A DNA stretch of 64,000 nt, taken from assembly GCF_019711515.1 (NCBI RefSeq), contig NZ_JAIGNO010000005.1, positions 151,238 through 215,237 on the forward strand. Reading direction: 5' to 3'. Source of the stretch: Qipengyuania qiaonensis. Lineage in GTDB: Bacteria; Pseudomonadota; Alphaproteobacteria; Sphingomonadales; Sphingomonadaceae. The first letter of the stretch is position 1, and the number at the start of each line of letters is the position of its first letter. The notes beneath the pieces were generated by a model, which did not search any database, was not told the origin of the DNA, and saw only the letters and a program-made list of their open reading frames with translations. Below are positions 27,523 through 35,109 of this stretch, piece by piece. A program made the translations under genes and the position numbers.

Positions 27523-27557
27523 AAAGGCCCCCGTTGGAAACAGCGGGGGCCTTTTTT
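27523..27557. terminator. Rho-independent terminator between FNR-type and response regulator genes
   Basis: A stem AAAGGCCCCCG with CGGGGGCCTTT followed by a T-run on the plus strand and, in reverse, by a short T-run as well. It can serve both convergent genes. Confidence 0.85.
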
Positions 27558-27599
27558 CGTGGCTCGTCTATCTCGGGAAGTGCATCGACAAATGGCAGG

Positions 27600-28031
27600 C
27601 TAGCGCAGAGCGCTCCGCAAGCGGGAAATGATGCCTTTACGTTCGGGCTCACGCAGCAGATTTACCAGAACGCCGGCATCGTACGGTTTCTCGAGGATAC
27701 AGCCGAGTGCGGCAATATTCTTCGGAATATCCTGCGGAGCGCCGGTCGAGAAGATGATCCGGGGGCTATCCGGGCTCAAGGTGCGGACCAGTTCGGCGAT
27801 GGCCCACCCATCGTCGCGATCTGCCAAATGAACATCGAGTACGATCACGTCGGGCCCATCTTCGCGTAGATGCCTTAAAGCTTCCTCGGTAGAAGTGGAC
27901 AGTGCGACCTTAGCGACACCCGCATCGAGAAGTGCATTTTCAATGGTAAGGCCGAGCACGGCATCGTCTTCAACAACCAGCACATGGGCCGGGAGCTTTT
28001 CGTGCTTGGTCGTAGCGGCGGGCTGCTTCAT
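27600..28031 (-). CDS. Single-domain response regulator
   Basis: A 143-residue receiver-only protein. The acidic pair is Glu21-Asp22 (VVEDDA), the phospho-acceptor is Asp66 (IVLDVHLAD), and the conserved Lys lies in LEKPYD. No output domain is present, so it probably acts as a phosphate sink or relay. The upstream GGAAC/CGTT promoter candidate suggests membership in the EcfG regulon. That fits known alphaproteobacterial stress networks, where single-domain regulators modulate HWE kinases. Confidence 0.9.
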   Translation of the reverse strand: MKQPAATTKHEKLPAHVLVVEDDAVLGLTIENALLDAGVAKVALSTSTEEALRHLREDGPDVIVLDVHLADRDDGWAIAELVRTLSPDSPRIIFSTGAPQDIPKNIAALGCILEKPYDAGVLVNLLREPERKGIISRLRSALR

Positions 28032-28071
28032 CGTCTCTCTTGAACCGGGCGAAGATCGCGATTGAAATGTG

Positions 28072-28097
28072 AACGGAACGGCGGCGGGCGCAGTTCC
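28072..28097 (-). promoter_or_regulatory. Candidate sigma-EcfG promoter of the response regulator
   Basis: On the reverse strand GGAAC, 17 bases, then CGTT, 40 bases before the start codon. The spacing is one longer than in the other two promoters of this locus. Confidence 0.65.
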
Positions 28098-28151
28098 CGG
28101 CGGTTGTCTTCCGGTCCATCAACGTGGCGCAATTGCGACAGCCCGGAAGCG

Positions 28152-29315
28152 TCAGGACAGTAGCGGCTTCTCGAAGATGGCATATTCGCGGTTCACGGTA
28201 CTGTCGATGGCATCGGCAATTGCCATCATTCCCTGATTGTCATCGAGAATCCAACCGATCTCCGCGCGCCGGGCACCGAACTTCTCCGTAGCAGCATCGC
28301 GGATCTGGCTGATCATCATGAAGGCGAGCTGGCTGGCGAGCCGAGAATTGTGGAGTTCCTTCAGTACGCCCATCAGCGGCACGCGCATCCCCGCGCCCAT
28401 GGGCTTGCGCATCCATCGCAGAATATGGAACCAGCCCAACGGCAGAAGCTTTCCATTCACCTTGCGCAGCACACCGTTGAGATCTGGGAAGGTCAGCATA
28501 AACGCCATCGGCCGCCCGTCGATTTCGGCGATCACGTTGAGATCGGGATGGATGATCGGCTTCAGTTTCTTGCCGGCATAGGCGATTTCGGCATTGGTGA
28601 ATGGCACGAAGCCCCAGTTCTTCGACCAGGCGTCGTTGAGGATGGAGAGGATAGTTTCGACCTCGTCGTCCCAGCGTTTCACGTCGACGGGGCGGACTGT
28701 GATCCGGTCGTTGCGTTTGCCCGACTGCACTATGCGTCGGACCAGGGGCGGGAAATCGATCGACACGTCGAGATCGTAAGTCAGCAATGTCTTCGAACGC
28801 GCGTAGCCAGCGCGTTCGATCCATTCCCGGTAGATCGCCGGATGGTGTCCCATCATGATCATCGGGTCGTGATCCTGCCCTTTCACGAGCAGGCCAGGCT
28901 CTTCCCAAATCGACATCGAAATCGGGCCGATCGCGCGATCCATGCCCTGACTGCGCAACCATTCCTCGGCCTTATCAAGCATCGCATGGGCGATCGTTTC
29001 GTCCGCGGCATCGAAATAGCCGAACATTCCCGCTCCAGGGCCGAAGCCTTGCTCGCGCGGCAATTCGAGCGCGAGGCGATCGATATGCGCCGAGATACGA
29101 CCCACCGCCTTTCGGCCGCGACGCGCGATGAACAGCTGGTGCGAGGCATGGCCGAAAAAGGGGTTTTTGCCGGGATCGACCAGTTCGAGCTGCTCGGATC
29201 GCAGTTGCGGCACCCAATGCGGTTCGCGCGCGGCGAAGGCACGGCCAATGTCGACGAACTCGGCGCGTCCCTTCTTGCCTTCGACCGGCTCGATCACCAC
29301 ATTTCCCTCTGACAT
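28152..29315 (-). CDS. GNAT-fold N-acyltransferase, YghO-like; possible ceramide synthase
   Basis: A 387-residue protein of the large family often mislabelled dATP pyrophosphohydrolase and related to E. coli YghO. Landmarks are REPHWVPQLRSEQLELVDPGKNPFF and RAIGPISMSIWEEPGLLVKG. Later segments are MMGHHPAIYREWIERAGY and GWILDDNQGMMAIADAI. From memory, the Caulobacter bacterial ceramide synthase belongs to this group, so an N-acyl transfer role in sphingolipid synthesis is a reasonable inference here. A membrane fatty acid desaturase is divergently encoded. No signal peptide was seen. Confidence 0.6.
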   Translation of the reverse strand: MSEGNVVIEPVEGKKGRAEFVDIGRAFAAREPHWVPQLRSEQLELVDPGKNPFFGHASHQLFIARRGRKAVGRISAHIDRLALELPREQGFGPGAGMFGYFDAADETIAHAMLDKAEEWLRSQGMDRAIGPISMSIWEEPGLLVKGQDHDPMIMMGHHPAIYREWIERAGYARSKTLLTYDLDVSIDFPPLVRRIVQSGKRNDRITVRPVDVKRWDDEVETILSILNDAWSKNWGFVPFTNAEIAYAGKKLKPIIHPDLNVIAEIDGRPMAFMLTFPDLNGVLRKVNGKLLPLGWFHILRWMRKPMGAGMRVPLMGVLKELHNSRLASQLAFMMISQIRDAATEKFGARRAEIGWILDDNQGMMAIADAIDSTVNREYAIFEKPLLS

Positions 29316-29464
29316 TCGCGCGTTACCTTCGTTCAGCTTGGATTAGCCCTGTGTGCGCTAGCCGATCTTTGTCAAGGAAACGCAGGGTCCCGATCACTAT
29401 GATCGACACCCGGCGCTGTATCGCGCGCGAGTTTTCGGCTAGAGGCCTCTCAGGAAAATCGACC

Positions 29465-30562
29465 ATGACCGTGCAACAGACACAGATTTCGGCTGCCGAT
29501 ATCGTCTCGCGACGCGACGCGGGATCGGGTTGGCACGCGCAGATTCCCGACGACAAGGCGATGCTGCGCGCTGCACGCGACCTGACCAAGGATATCGCCG
29601 AACACCGTGCGGACATCTACTGGCCCGATATGGTCGGTTCGGCGCTTGTCGGTTACGCCTCGCTGGCCGGCGCGATCCTCGTCGACAGCGTGCCGGTGGC
29701 GATCGCGCTTACGATCCTGTCTATCCTTGCGCTCTACCGGGCGCTGCTGTTCATCCATGAGATATCGCATTTCCGCAACGGTGCACTGCCCGGTTTCCGT
29801 ACCGCGTGGAATGCGTTTGTCGGCGTGCCGATGCTGACGCCGTCTTTTATGTACGAACAGGTGCACACGCTCCATCACAAGCGCACGCAATACGGCACGG
29901 TCGAGGATCCGGAATACCTGCCGCTCGCGCTGATGAAGCCGTGGAGCCTGCCGACCTTCGTGCTGATCGCGCTGCTGGCCCCCGCCGCGCTGTTGTTCCG
30001 CTTTGCCGTCCTTGTGCCGCTCGGGGCGATCATGCCTCCGATCCGTCAGTTCACCTGGCAGCGGTTAAGCGCGCTTGCTATCAACCCGGACTTTCGTCGT
30101 CGCCCGCCCGAGGGCGATCTGCGGCGGCGGGTTTTCTGGCTGGAGCTGATGGGCATGCTGTGGAGTTGGGCGCTGATCGGCAGCGTGTTCGCATTCGGCT
30201 GGAAACCGCTGCTGGTCGCTTTTGCAGTCGCCTCACTCGTGGCGTTGCTCAACCAGCTGCGCACTCTGGTCGCCCATTTGTGGGAGAACGAGGGCGAGGC
30301 GATGACCGTCACTGCCCAGTTCCTCGACAGCGTCAACATCCCGCCTCCGGGTCGCATTGCCGAGCTGTGGGCGCCGGTCGGTCTGCGCTATCATGCATTG
30401 CACCACCTCATGCCCTCGATGCCCTACCATTCGTTGGCCGAAGCGCATCGACGACTTGTAGCGGAACTCGAAACCGGCTCCAGCTACCATGGCGCGAACC
30501 ATGCTGGCATGGGCGTACTGGTGGCCCGCATCGCCCGCAACACCATGCGTCCGCGCGGCTGA
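29465..30562 (+). CDS. Membrane fatty acid desaturase
   Basis: A 365-residue membrane di-iron enzyme with the three His boxes: HEISH, HTLHH and HALHH. Hydrophobic pairs lie near residues 55-100 and 165-200, with another near 235-270. Desaturases of this type introduce double bonds or hydroxyls into acyl chains. ATG 29465 is chosen, with AGGAAAA upstream; the frame extends to 29351 without family sequence. It is divergent from the candidate N-acyltransferase, so both may act on the same lipid. Confidence 0.88.
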   Translation: MTVQQTQISAADIVSRRDAGSGWHAQIPDDKAMLRAARDLTKDIAEHRADIYWPDMVGSALVGYASLAGAILVDSVPVAIALTILSILALYRALLFIHEISHFRNGALPGFRTAWNAFVGVPMLTPSFMYEQVHTLHHKRTQYGTVEDPEYLPLALMKPWSLPTFVLIALLAPAALLFRFAVLVPLGAIMPPIRQFTWQRLSALAINPDFRRRPPEGDLRRRVFWLELMGMLWSWALIGSVFAFGWKPLLVAFAVASLVALLNQLRTLVAHLWENEGEAMTVTAQFLDSVNIPPPGRIAELWAPVGLRYHALHHLMPSMPYHSLAEAHRRLVAELETGSSYHGANHAGMGVLVARIARNTMRPRG

Positions 30563-30654
30563 AAACCCCCTGCTTGGCATAAGGTAACTCGCCTTGATGG
30601 TTGGGAGTTGCCCTCGCATTTCACCCGACGATGGGGTGGGTAAACTGGCGTGGA

Positions 30655-31173
30655 TCAATCGAGAAAACGGATCATCGCGATGCGCCGATCCTTCGGAATG
30701 CCGAATACCACTGCGGATTCTAGCGATTCCGACAGATGCGGATAGTCCTCGCAACCATCGATCTCGACAAAGCCTCGCCGGGCATAGAATGGTGCGTTCC
30801 AAGGGACATCGCGAAAGGTGCTTAGAGTGATCGCTCGGTAACCGGCATTGCGCGCATCGATCGCCAATGCTTCCAGCAGTGTAGCCCCGATTCCGCGCCC
30901 CTGGTGGCGCATGCTTACGCTCAGTTCGTGCAGATGCAGATCACGCCCTATCGGCGCAGCTTCGGCGAAACCGACGACCACACCGTCGACTACAGACACG
31001 AGCGAACGCCCCCTGGCAATCAGTCTGGCGTGATCTTCTGCCGATGTGGTCGGCGGAATAGGCACGCCGGCCAAAGCCGGATATTCGTGGAACCGGGCGG
31101 CTGCATCATCTTCTACACGATGAATGGCCTCGGCATCCTCCGCCCGCGCCAGCCGGATCGAGAAGTCGTTCAC
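30655..31173 (-). CDS. GNAT family N-acetyltransferase
   Basis: A 172-residue single GNAT domain. The acetyl-CoA loop is RHQGRGIGATLLEAL, followed by the beta-bulge region and FYARRGFVEI. The substrate is unknown. The start overlaps the lptG stop by 4 bases, so it belongs to the lptF-lptG transcript. Confidence 0.88.
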   Translation of the reverse strand: MNDFSIRLARAEDAEAIHRVEDDAAARFHEYPALAGVPIPPTTSAEDHARLIARGRSLVSVVDGVVVGFAEAAPIGRDLHLHELSVSMRHQGRGIGATLLEALAIDARNAGYRAITLSTFRDVPWNAPFYARRGFVEIDGCEDYPHLSESLESAVVFGIPKDRRIAMIRFLD

Positions 31174-32267
31174 TCTTCGGTACGGATAAGGACGGTCTCA
31201 CCGATCAGGAAGAACAGCAGGAACGGCGCCCAAGCCGCCAGAAAGGGTGGATAGCCGCCGAAACTGCCCATCGCGAGCGCGGCATTATCGACCACGAAAT
31301 AGGCGAAGCCGAGCGCCATGCCGATCACTGCACGCACGAAAAGCTGTCCTGAACGCGCGAGGCCGAACGCTGCGACCGCGCCCAGAAGCGGCATCAGGAA
31401 AGCGGATAGCGGGCCGGATATCTTGTGCCACCATTTGGCCCGCAATTCGGCTGTCCGACGGCCGGCACGCTCGAATTCGGCAATCGAACCGGTGAGCGTC
31501 CAGAACGGCTCGGCATCGGGATCGATCTTGGCAAGGTCGATCTGATCTGGCGTCAGGTCTTCGCCCACCACGAGTTCTTTCGGTGTGTCGGTGACCGCGT
31601 TCTGCACGTTGAAGCGCGTGATACCTTCCAGGCGCCAGCCGGGCCCGGCGTAGCGCGCGCGATCCGCATCGATCTGCTCGACGATCATGCCGTCATCGTT
31701 GCGGCGGTACCAGGTGACGTCGCGCATGGCGATGGCTTCGCCCCGTCCCGCAAGATAAGCTGCGGTAAGGATATTGCGGTTGTCGGTCAGATAGATGTTG
31801 GTGCGCACCCTGCTTTCGGTCGGAATGGGCCCATAGTCTACCGCCTCCCAGGCTTTCAGGGTTTCGGTCGATCGGGTGACGACCTGTTCGTTGAATACGA
31901 AACTCCCCAGCGAGACGATGCCGGCCGTAAGCAGCAGCGGCGCGAGGACCTGATGGGCGGACAGTCCGGCCGCCTTCATGGCGATCACTTCGCTGTTCTG
32001 ATTGAGCGTCACCAACGTGATCAGCGTCGCCAGCAGCACGGAATAGGGCAGGAAGCGCGCGATCAGCTGCGGCACCCGCAAACCGGCATAGGTCAGCAAT
32101 TCGCCTTGGCCGTTGCCCGCCACGGCGAGGATCTCCCCGCTGTTGGACAATAGATCGAGCATCAGCAGAACGAGCACAAGCACGAACAGCATCGCCGCGA
32201 TCCTGGCAGCGAAGAGCTTTGCCAGATACAGCGTGAGCGTGCGCGAAGGGAAAAAGTCGAGTTGCAT
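31170..32267 (-). CDS. lptG: LPS export ABC transporter permease LptG
   Basis: A 365-residue inner-membrane permease. Three helices at the start (LFAARIAAMLFVLVLVLLMLDLLSNSGE) and three at the end flank a periplasmic beta-jellyroll (about 100-270). LptG with LptF and LptB extracts LPS from the inner membrane and drives it to the outer membrane. It lies 9 bases after lptF. The sequence near NQNSEVIAMKAAGLS is the usual coupling-helix region that contacts LptB. Confidence 0.94.
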   Translation of the reverse strand: MQLDFFPSRTLTLYLAKLFAARIAAMLFVLVLVLLMLDLLSNSGEILAVAGNGQGELLTYAGLRVPQLIARFLPYSVLLATLITLVTLNQNSEVIAMKAAGLSAHQVLAPLLLTAGIVSLGSFVFNEQVVTRSTETLKAWEAVDYGPIPTESRVRTNIYLTDNRNILTAAYLAGRGEAIAMRDVTWYRRNDDGMIVEQIDADRARYAGPGWRLEGITRFNVQNAVTDTPKELVVGEDLTPDQIDLAKIDPDAEPFWTLTGSIAEFERAGRRTAELRAKWWHKISGPLSAFLMPLLGAVAAFGLARSGQLFVRAVIGMALGFAYFVVDNAALAMGSFGGYPPFLAAWAPFLLFFLIGETVLIRTEE

Positions 32268-32276
32268 CGGGTTGCG

Positions 32277-33497
32277 CTATTCCGCCGCCGCCAGATCGAT
32301 CTTGAGCGACCGACGCCGGAACAGCCGGCCGATCCGCTTGGCCAGCTTTTCGAACCAGATTTCAAGCGCCCCGGTGGCCTGCCCGCCAGGAACGAAGGCG
32401 ACCCGCCAGTACATCCAGACGATCAGGGCGGCGAACAGGAAGAACGGCCCCCACAGGGCGATGATCGGATCGACCCGACCCAGCGCGGCAATGTCCTCGC
32501 CATACTGGTTCACCTTGTGATAGGCGACCACCATCACGATCGACAGGAACACGCCCAGGGCGCTGCTCGATCGTTTCGGCGGCACGCCCAGCGCCACCGC
32601 AAGCAGGGGCATCAGAGCCATCATCACCACTTCGACCAGACGGAAATTGAAGCTCGCCTGGCTGGCGTCGCGCTGGCTTTCGGGCAGTTCGTTGCTCCAG
32701 CCGATCCGCAGGAGCTCGGGGAGAATGTATTCGCGCTCGGCATCGCCGCGCGCGCGAAACTGTTCGACCGCGGGCAGATCGATGGGCAGATCGTGTCGGG
32801 TGAAGGTCAGGACGCGCGGCGTCAGGCTACCGGTTTCCTGTACAATAGTTCCGTCGGTCAAACGCAGGATGATGGTGTCCGGGTTGTCGGTCGTGGCGAG
32901 GAATGACCCTTCCTTGGCGGAAATCGACAGCACCTGGTTCTTGTCGTTCGAAACCCGCGCGAAGATGCCCTGAAGACGCCGGCCGTCATCTTCGCTTTCG
33001 TCGATCCGCAGCGCCATGCGGTCTGCCAGCGTGGTAAATTCGCCGACCTTGATCGACGCGCCCAATGCGCCCGATCGCAGTTCGTATTCCATCTGTTCGT
33101 AATAATAGCGGCTGATGGGCTGGATGAAGAACACCAGCGCGACATTCACAGCCATCAGCACAGCGGTGATCGCGAAGGGAACGCGCAGCAGCCTGCCATA
33201 ACCGAGCCCGACCGCGCGGAAGACGTCCAGTTCGCTGGTGGTCGCCAGCTTGCGAAAGGCGAGCAGAACGCCGAGCAGCAAGCCGAGCGGAATGGCAAGG
33301 CTGGCATATTCGGGTATCAGCGCGATCAGCATCCTGAACACGACACCGACCGGGCCTCCTTCGACCGCAACGAAATCGAACAGCCGCAGCATCTTGTCGA
33401 GCACGAGCAGCGAGGCCGCGATGGCGAATACCGACAGCATCGGAACGATGACGAGCCGGAAGATATATCGATCGATGCTAGGCAGGAACTTGAGCAA
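32277..33497 (-). CDS. lptF: LPS export ABC transporter permease LptF
   Basis: A 406-residue partner of LptG with the same helix-jellyroll-helix plan. The N-terminus IDRYIFRLVIVPMLSVFAIAASLLVLDKMLRLFD and coupling segment TSELDVFRAVGLGYGRLL are typical. The start read here is TTG at 33497 (TTG-CTC-AAG), because no nearer ATG keeps the first helix intact. The C-terminal 50 residues form a basic cytoplasmic tail. It is the first gene of lptF-lptG-GNAT. Confidence 0.93.
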   Translation of the reverse strand: MLKFLPSIDRYIFRLVIVPMLSVFAIAASLLVLDKMLRLFDFVAVEGGPVGVVFRMLIALIPEYASLAIPLGLLLGVLLAFRKLATTSELDVFRAVGLGYGRLLRVPFAITAVLMAVNVALVFFIQPISRYYYEQMEYELRSGALGASIKVGEFTTLADRMALRIDESEDDGRRLQGIFARVSNDKNQVLSISAKEGSFLATTDNPDTIILRLTDGTIVQETGSLTPRVLTFTRHDLPIDLPAVEQFRARGDAEREYILPELLRIGWSNELPESQRDASQASFNFRLVEVVMMALMPLLAVALGVPPKRSSSALGVFLSIVMVVAYHKVNQYGEDIAALGRVDPIIALWGPFFLFAALIVWMYWRVAFVPGGQATGALEIWFEKLAKRIGRLFRRRSLKIDLAAAE

Positions 33498-33583
33498 GGT
33501 TTCGCCGGTCAGTTGTTTCCGCCTGCTGCCCTAGCGCGCTTTGTGGCGCAGGTCATGCTCTTCGTCATGAAGGTTGCAACCTT

Positions 33584-33946
33584 TCACGCCTTTTCCAGCG
33601 TGCATTGTAGCGGATGCTGGTTCTGGCGTGCGAAATCCATAACCTGGTGAACCTTGGTTTCGGCGACTTCGTAAGGGAAGATCCCGCACACGCCGACACC
33701 CTTCTGATGAACGTGCAGCATCACGCGCGTGGCTTCTTCCATATCCATCTTGAAGAACCGCTTGAGGACGATGACGACGAATTCCATCGGCGTGTAATCG
33801 TCGTTCAGCAGCAGCACCTTGTACTGACTCGGCTTCTTGGGCTTGGCGCGGGTCTTGGTGGCAACCCCGACCTGGCCGTCGCCTTCGCGCGAATCGTCGT
33901 CGTCACCGGCGGCGCGGATCGAAAGGGGAAGCAGGGTATCGAGCAT
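33584..33946 (-). CDS. clpS: ATP-dependent Clp protease adaptor ClpS
   Basis: About 120 residues with a disordered acidic start. The ClpS core contains [20 protein letters not shown], the [21 protein letters not shown] loop that binds N-degrons, and [10 protein letters not shown]. It hands N-end-rule substrates to ClpAP; aat in this window produces such substrates. ATG 33946 is preferred because GGAG lies 6 bases before it; ATG 33958 is also in frame. Confidence 0.93.
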   Translation of the reverse strand: MLDTLLPLSIRAAGDDDDSREGDGQVGVATKTRAKPKKPSQYKVLLLNDDYTPMEFVVIVLKRFFKMDMEEATRVMLHVHQKGVGVCGIFPYEVAETKVHQVMDFARQNQHPLQCTLEKA

Positions 33947-34050
33947 GACGTGCTCCATTATCGTATCGGATCGCCAAATCGCAAGGCGCTTGGACGGAGC
34001 AATTGGCGCGTTTCGGCTTAAGAAACGACTGATGCGTCTTCCGGACACGC

Positions 34051-34086
34051 AAAAAAAGGGCCGGATGGTTCGAAACCATCCGGCCC
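34051..34086 (-). terminator. Rho-independent terminator after the phasin gene
   Basis: A perfect long stem (GGGCCGGATGGTT with AACCATCCGGCCC) and a short loop are followed by seven T residues on the reverse strand. Confidence 0.95.
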
Positions 34087-34156
34087 CTCGGTGTCCAATT
34101 CGCCGGGCGGGGAGAGAGGAGAGAGTGCCCGGCGGAATTGAAATGGGTCGAAAGGC

Positions 34157-35002
34157 TTAGGCCGCCTTCGAAACCTTTTCCGCCGCCAGGCTCATGCGGT
34201 TCGAAACCGGTGCGAAAGCTTCGTTGGCGAGCTTCAGCATGGCTTCGGTGTTCTTCGAAGTGGTCGAAACCATGGCGTCGAAGTTGCGACGGGCGATTTC
34301 GCCCTGCAGCTGGAACAGCTCGGTCGGCGACTTAATCGCAGCAAACTTCTTGACGTCGTCCTGGACGGTTTCGGCAGCCGACTTGGCTTCTTCGATATAG
34401 TCGCGGCCCATGTCCTGCATGCCGGCGGCGAGGATCTTGCTCGATTCGACGAGAGCTTCGAGGTTGCCCTTCTGGAATTCGACAGCGTCTTTGGTCATTT
34501 CGGTGCCCTTTTCGTAAGCGGCCTTGGCACGGGTCTGCACGTCGGCAGCCAGTTCCTTGGCCTTGGCGGCGTAGTCGGTGGTGGCGGTGTTCTTGGCAGT
34601 GGCCATGATGGTATCCTTCAACTGGGAAATCGGAGTGGTCTTGGCGGGGCTCGCCTTGGTGGCTGCGACCTTCTTCGGGGCCGCCTTGGTCTTCTTGGCA
34701 ACGACCGGCTTCGCGGCCGGAGCAACCTTTTTGGCGGCAACCTTCTTGGGTGCAGCCTTTTTCTTCGCGACAGTTTTCTTCGGCGCGGCCTTCTTGACCG
34801 GCGCTTTCGCTTTGGGCGCAGCCTTGGCGGGTTCGGCAGCCACGGCCTTGGCAACCGCGTCGGTCTTGACCGGCGCCGTCACATCCGCTTCGACGGCCTT
34901 CTCGACCGTTTTCGCGTTCACCGCTTCTGCGGTTCTCTTTTCCGCAGCTTCGGCAAAAGCCTTTTCGGCAGCGGCATCGATTTTGCTCTGGCTCTCGGCC
35001 AT
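34157..35002 (-). CDS. Phasin with Ala/Lys-rich histone-like N-terminal region
   Basis: A 281-residue PHA granule coat protein. Residues of about 58-122 are Lys-Ala-Pro repeats (KKAAPKK, VAAKKVAP) like histone H1 or PhaF tails. The helical phasin domain follows from about 133 to the end (AVEFQKGNLEALVESSKILAAGMQDMGRDY, SPTELFQLQGEIARRNFDAMVS). ATG 35002 has GAGG 7 bases before it. A second in-frame ATG at 34606 is preceded by AAGGA with 7-base spacing and would give a 149-residue standard phasin. TGCA-type operator candidates precede the gene. Confidence 0.92.
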   Translation of the reverse strand: MAESQSKIDAAAEKAFAEAAEKRTAEAVNAKTVEKAVEADVTAPVKTDAVAKAVAAEPAKAAPKAKAPVKKAAPKKTVAKKKAAPKKVAAKKVAPAAKPVVAKKTKAAPKKVAATKASPAKTTPISQLKDTIMATAKNTATTDYAAKAKELAADVQTRAKAAYEKGTEMTKDAVEFQKGNLEALVESSKILAAGMQDMGRDYIEEAKSAAETVQDDVKKFAAIKSPTELFQLQGEIARRNFDAMVSTTSKNTEAMLKLANEAFAPVSNRMSLAAEKVSKAA

Positions 35003-35017
35003 GGGAAACCTCGCTTT

Positions 35018-35079
35018 GTTGCACTGCACAAAATAGACATTGCAACCGCGAAGTCAAGGAATTTTTGTGCAGTGCACAA
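35018..35079 (-). promoter_or_regulatory. Paired PhaR-like operator candidates before the phasin gene
   Basis: TTGTGCAGTGCACAA (35065-35079) is a perfect inverted repeat. A second site, TTGCACTGCACAA (35019-35031), repeats the core TGCACTGCA in the opposite orientation about 40 bases away. PhaR repressors of PHA granule genes bind TGC-N3-GCA-type elements, so autoregulation by a PhaR encoded elsewhere is the likely reading. Confidence 0.6.
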
Positions 35080-35109
35080 TAACCTGGATTGTGAACATAT
35101 TCCAGCTAG

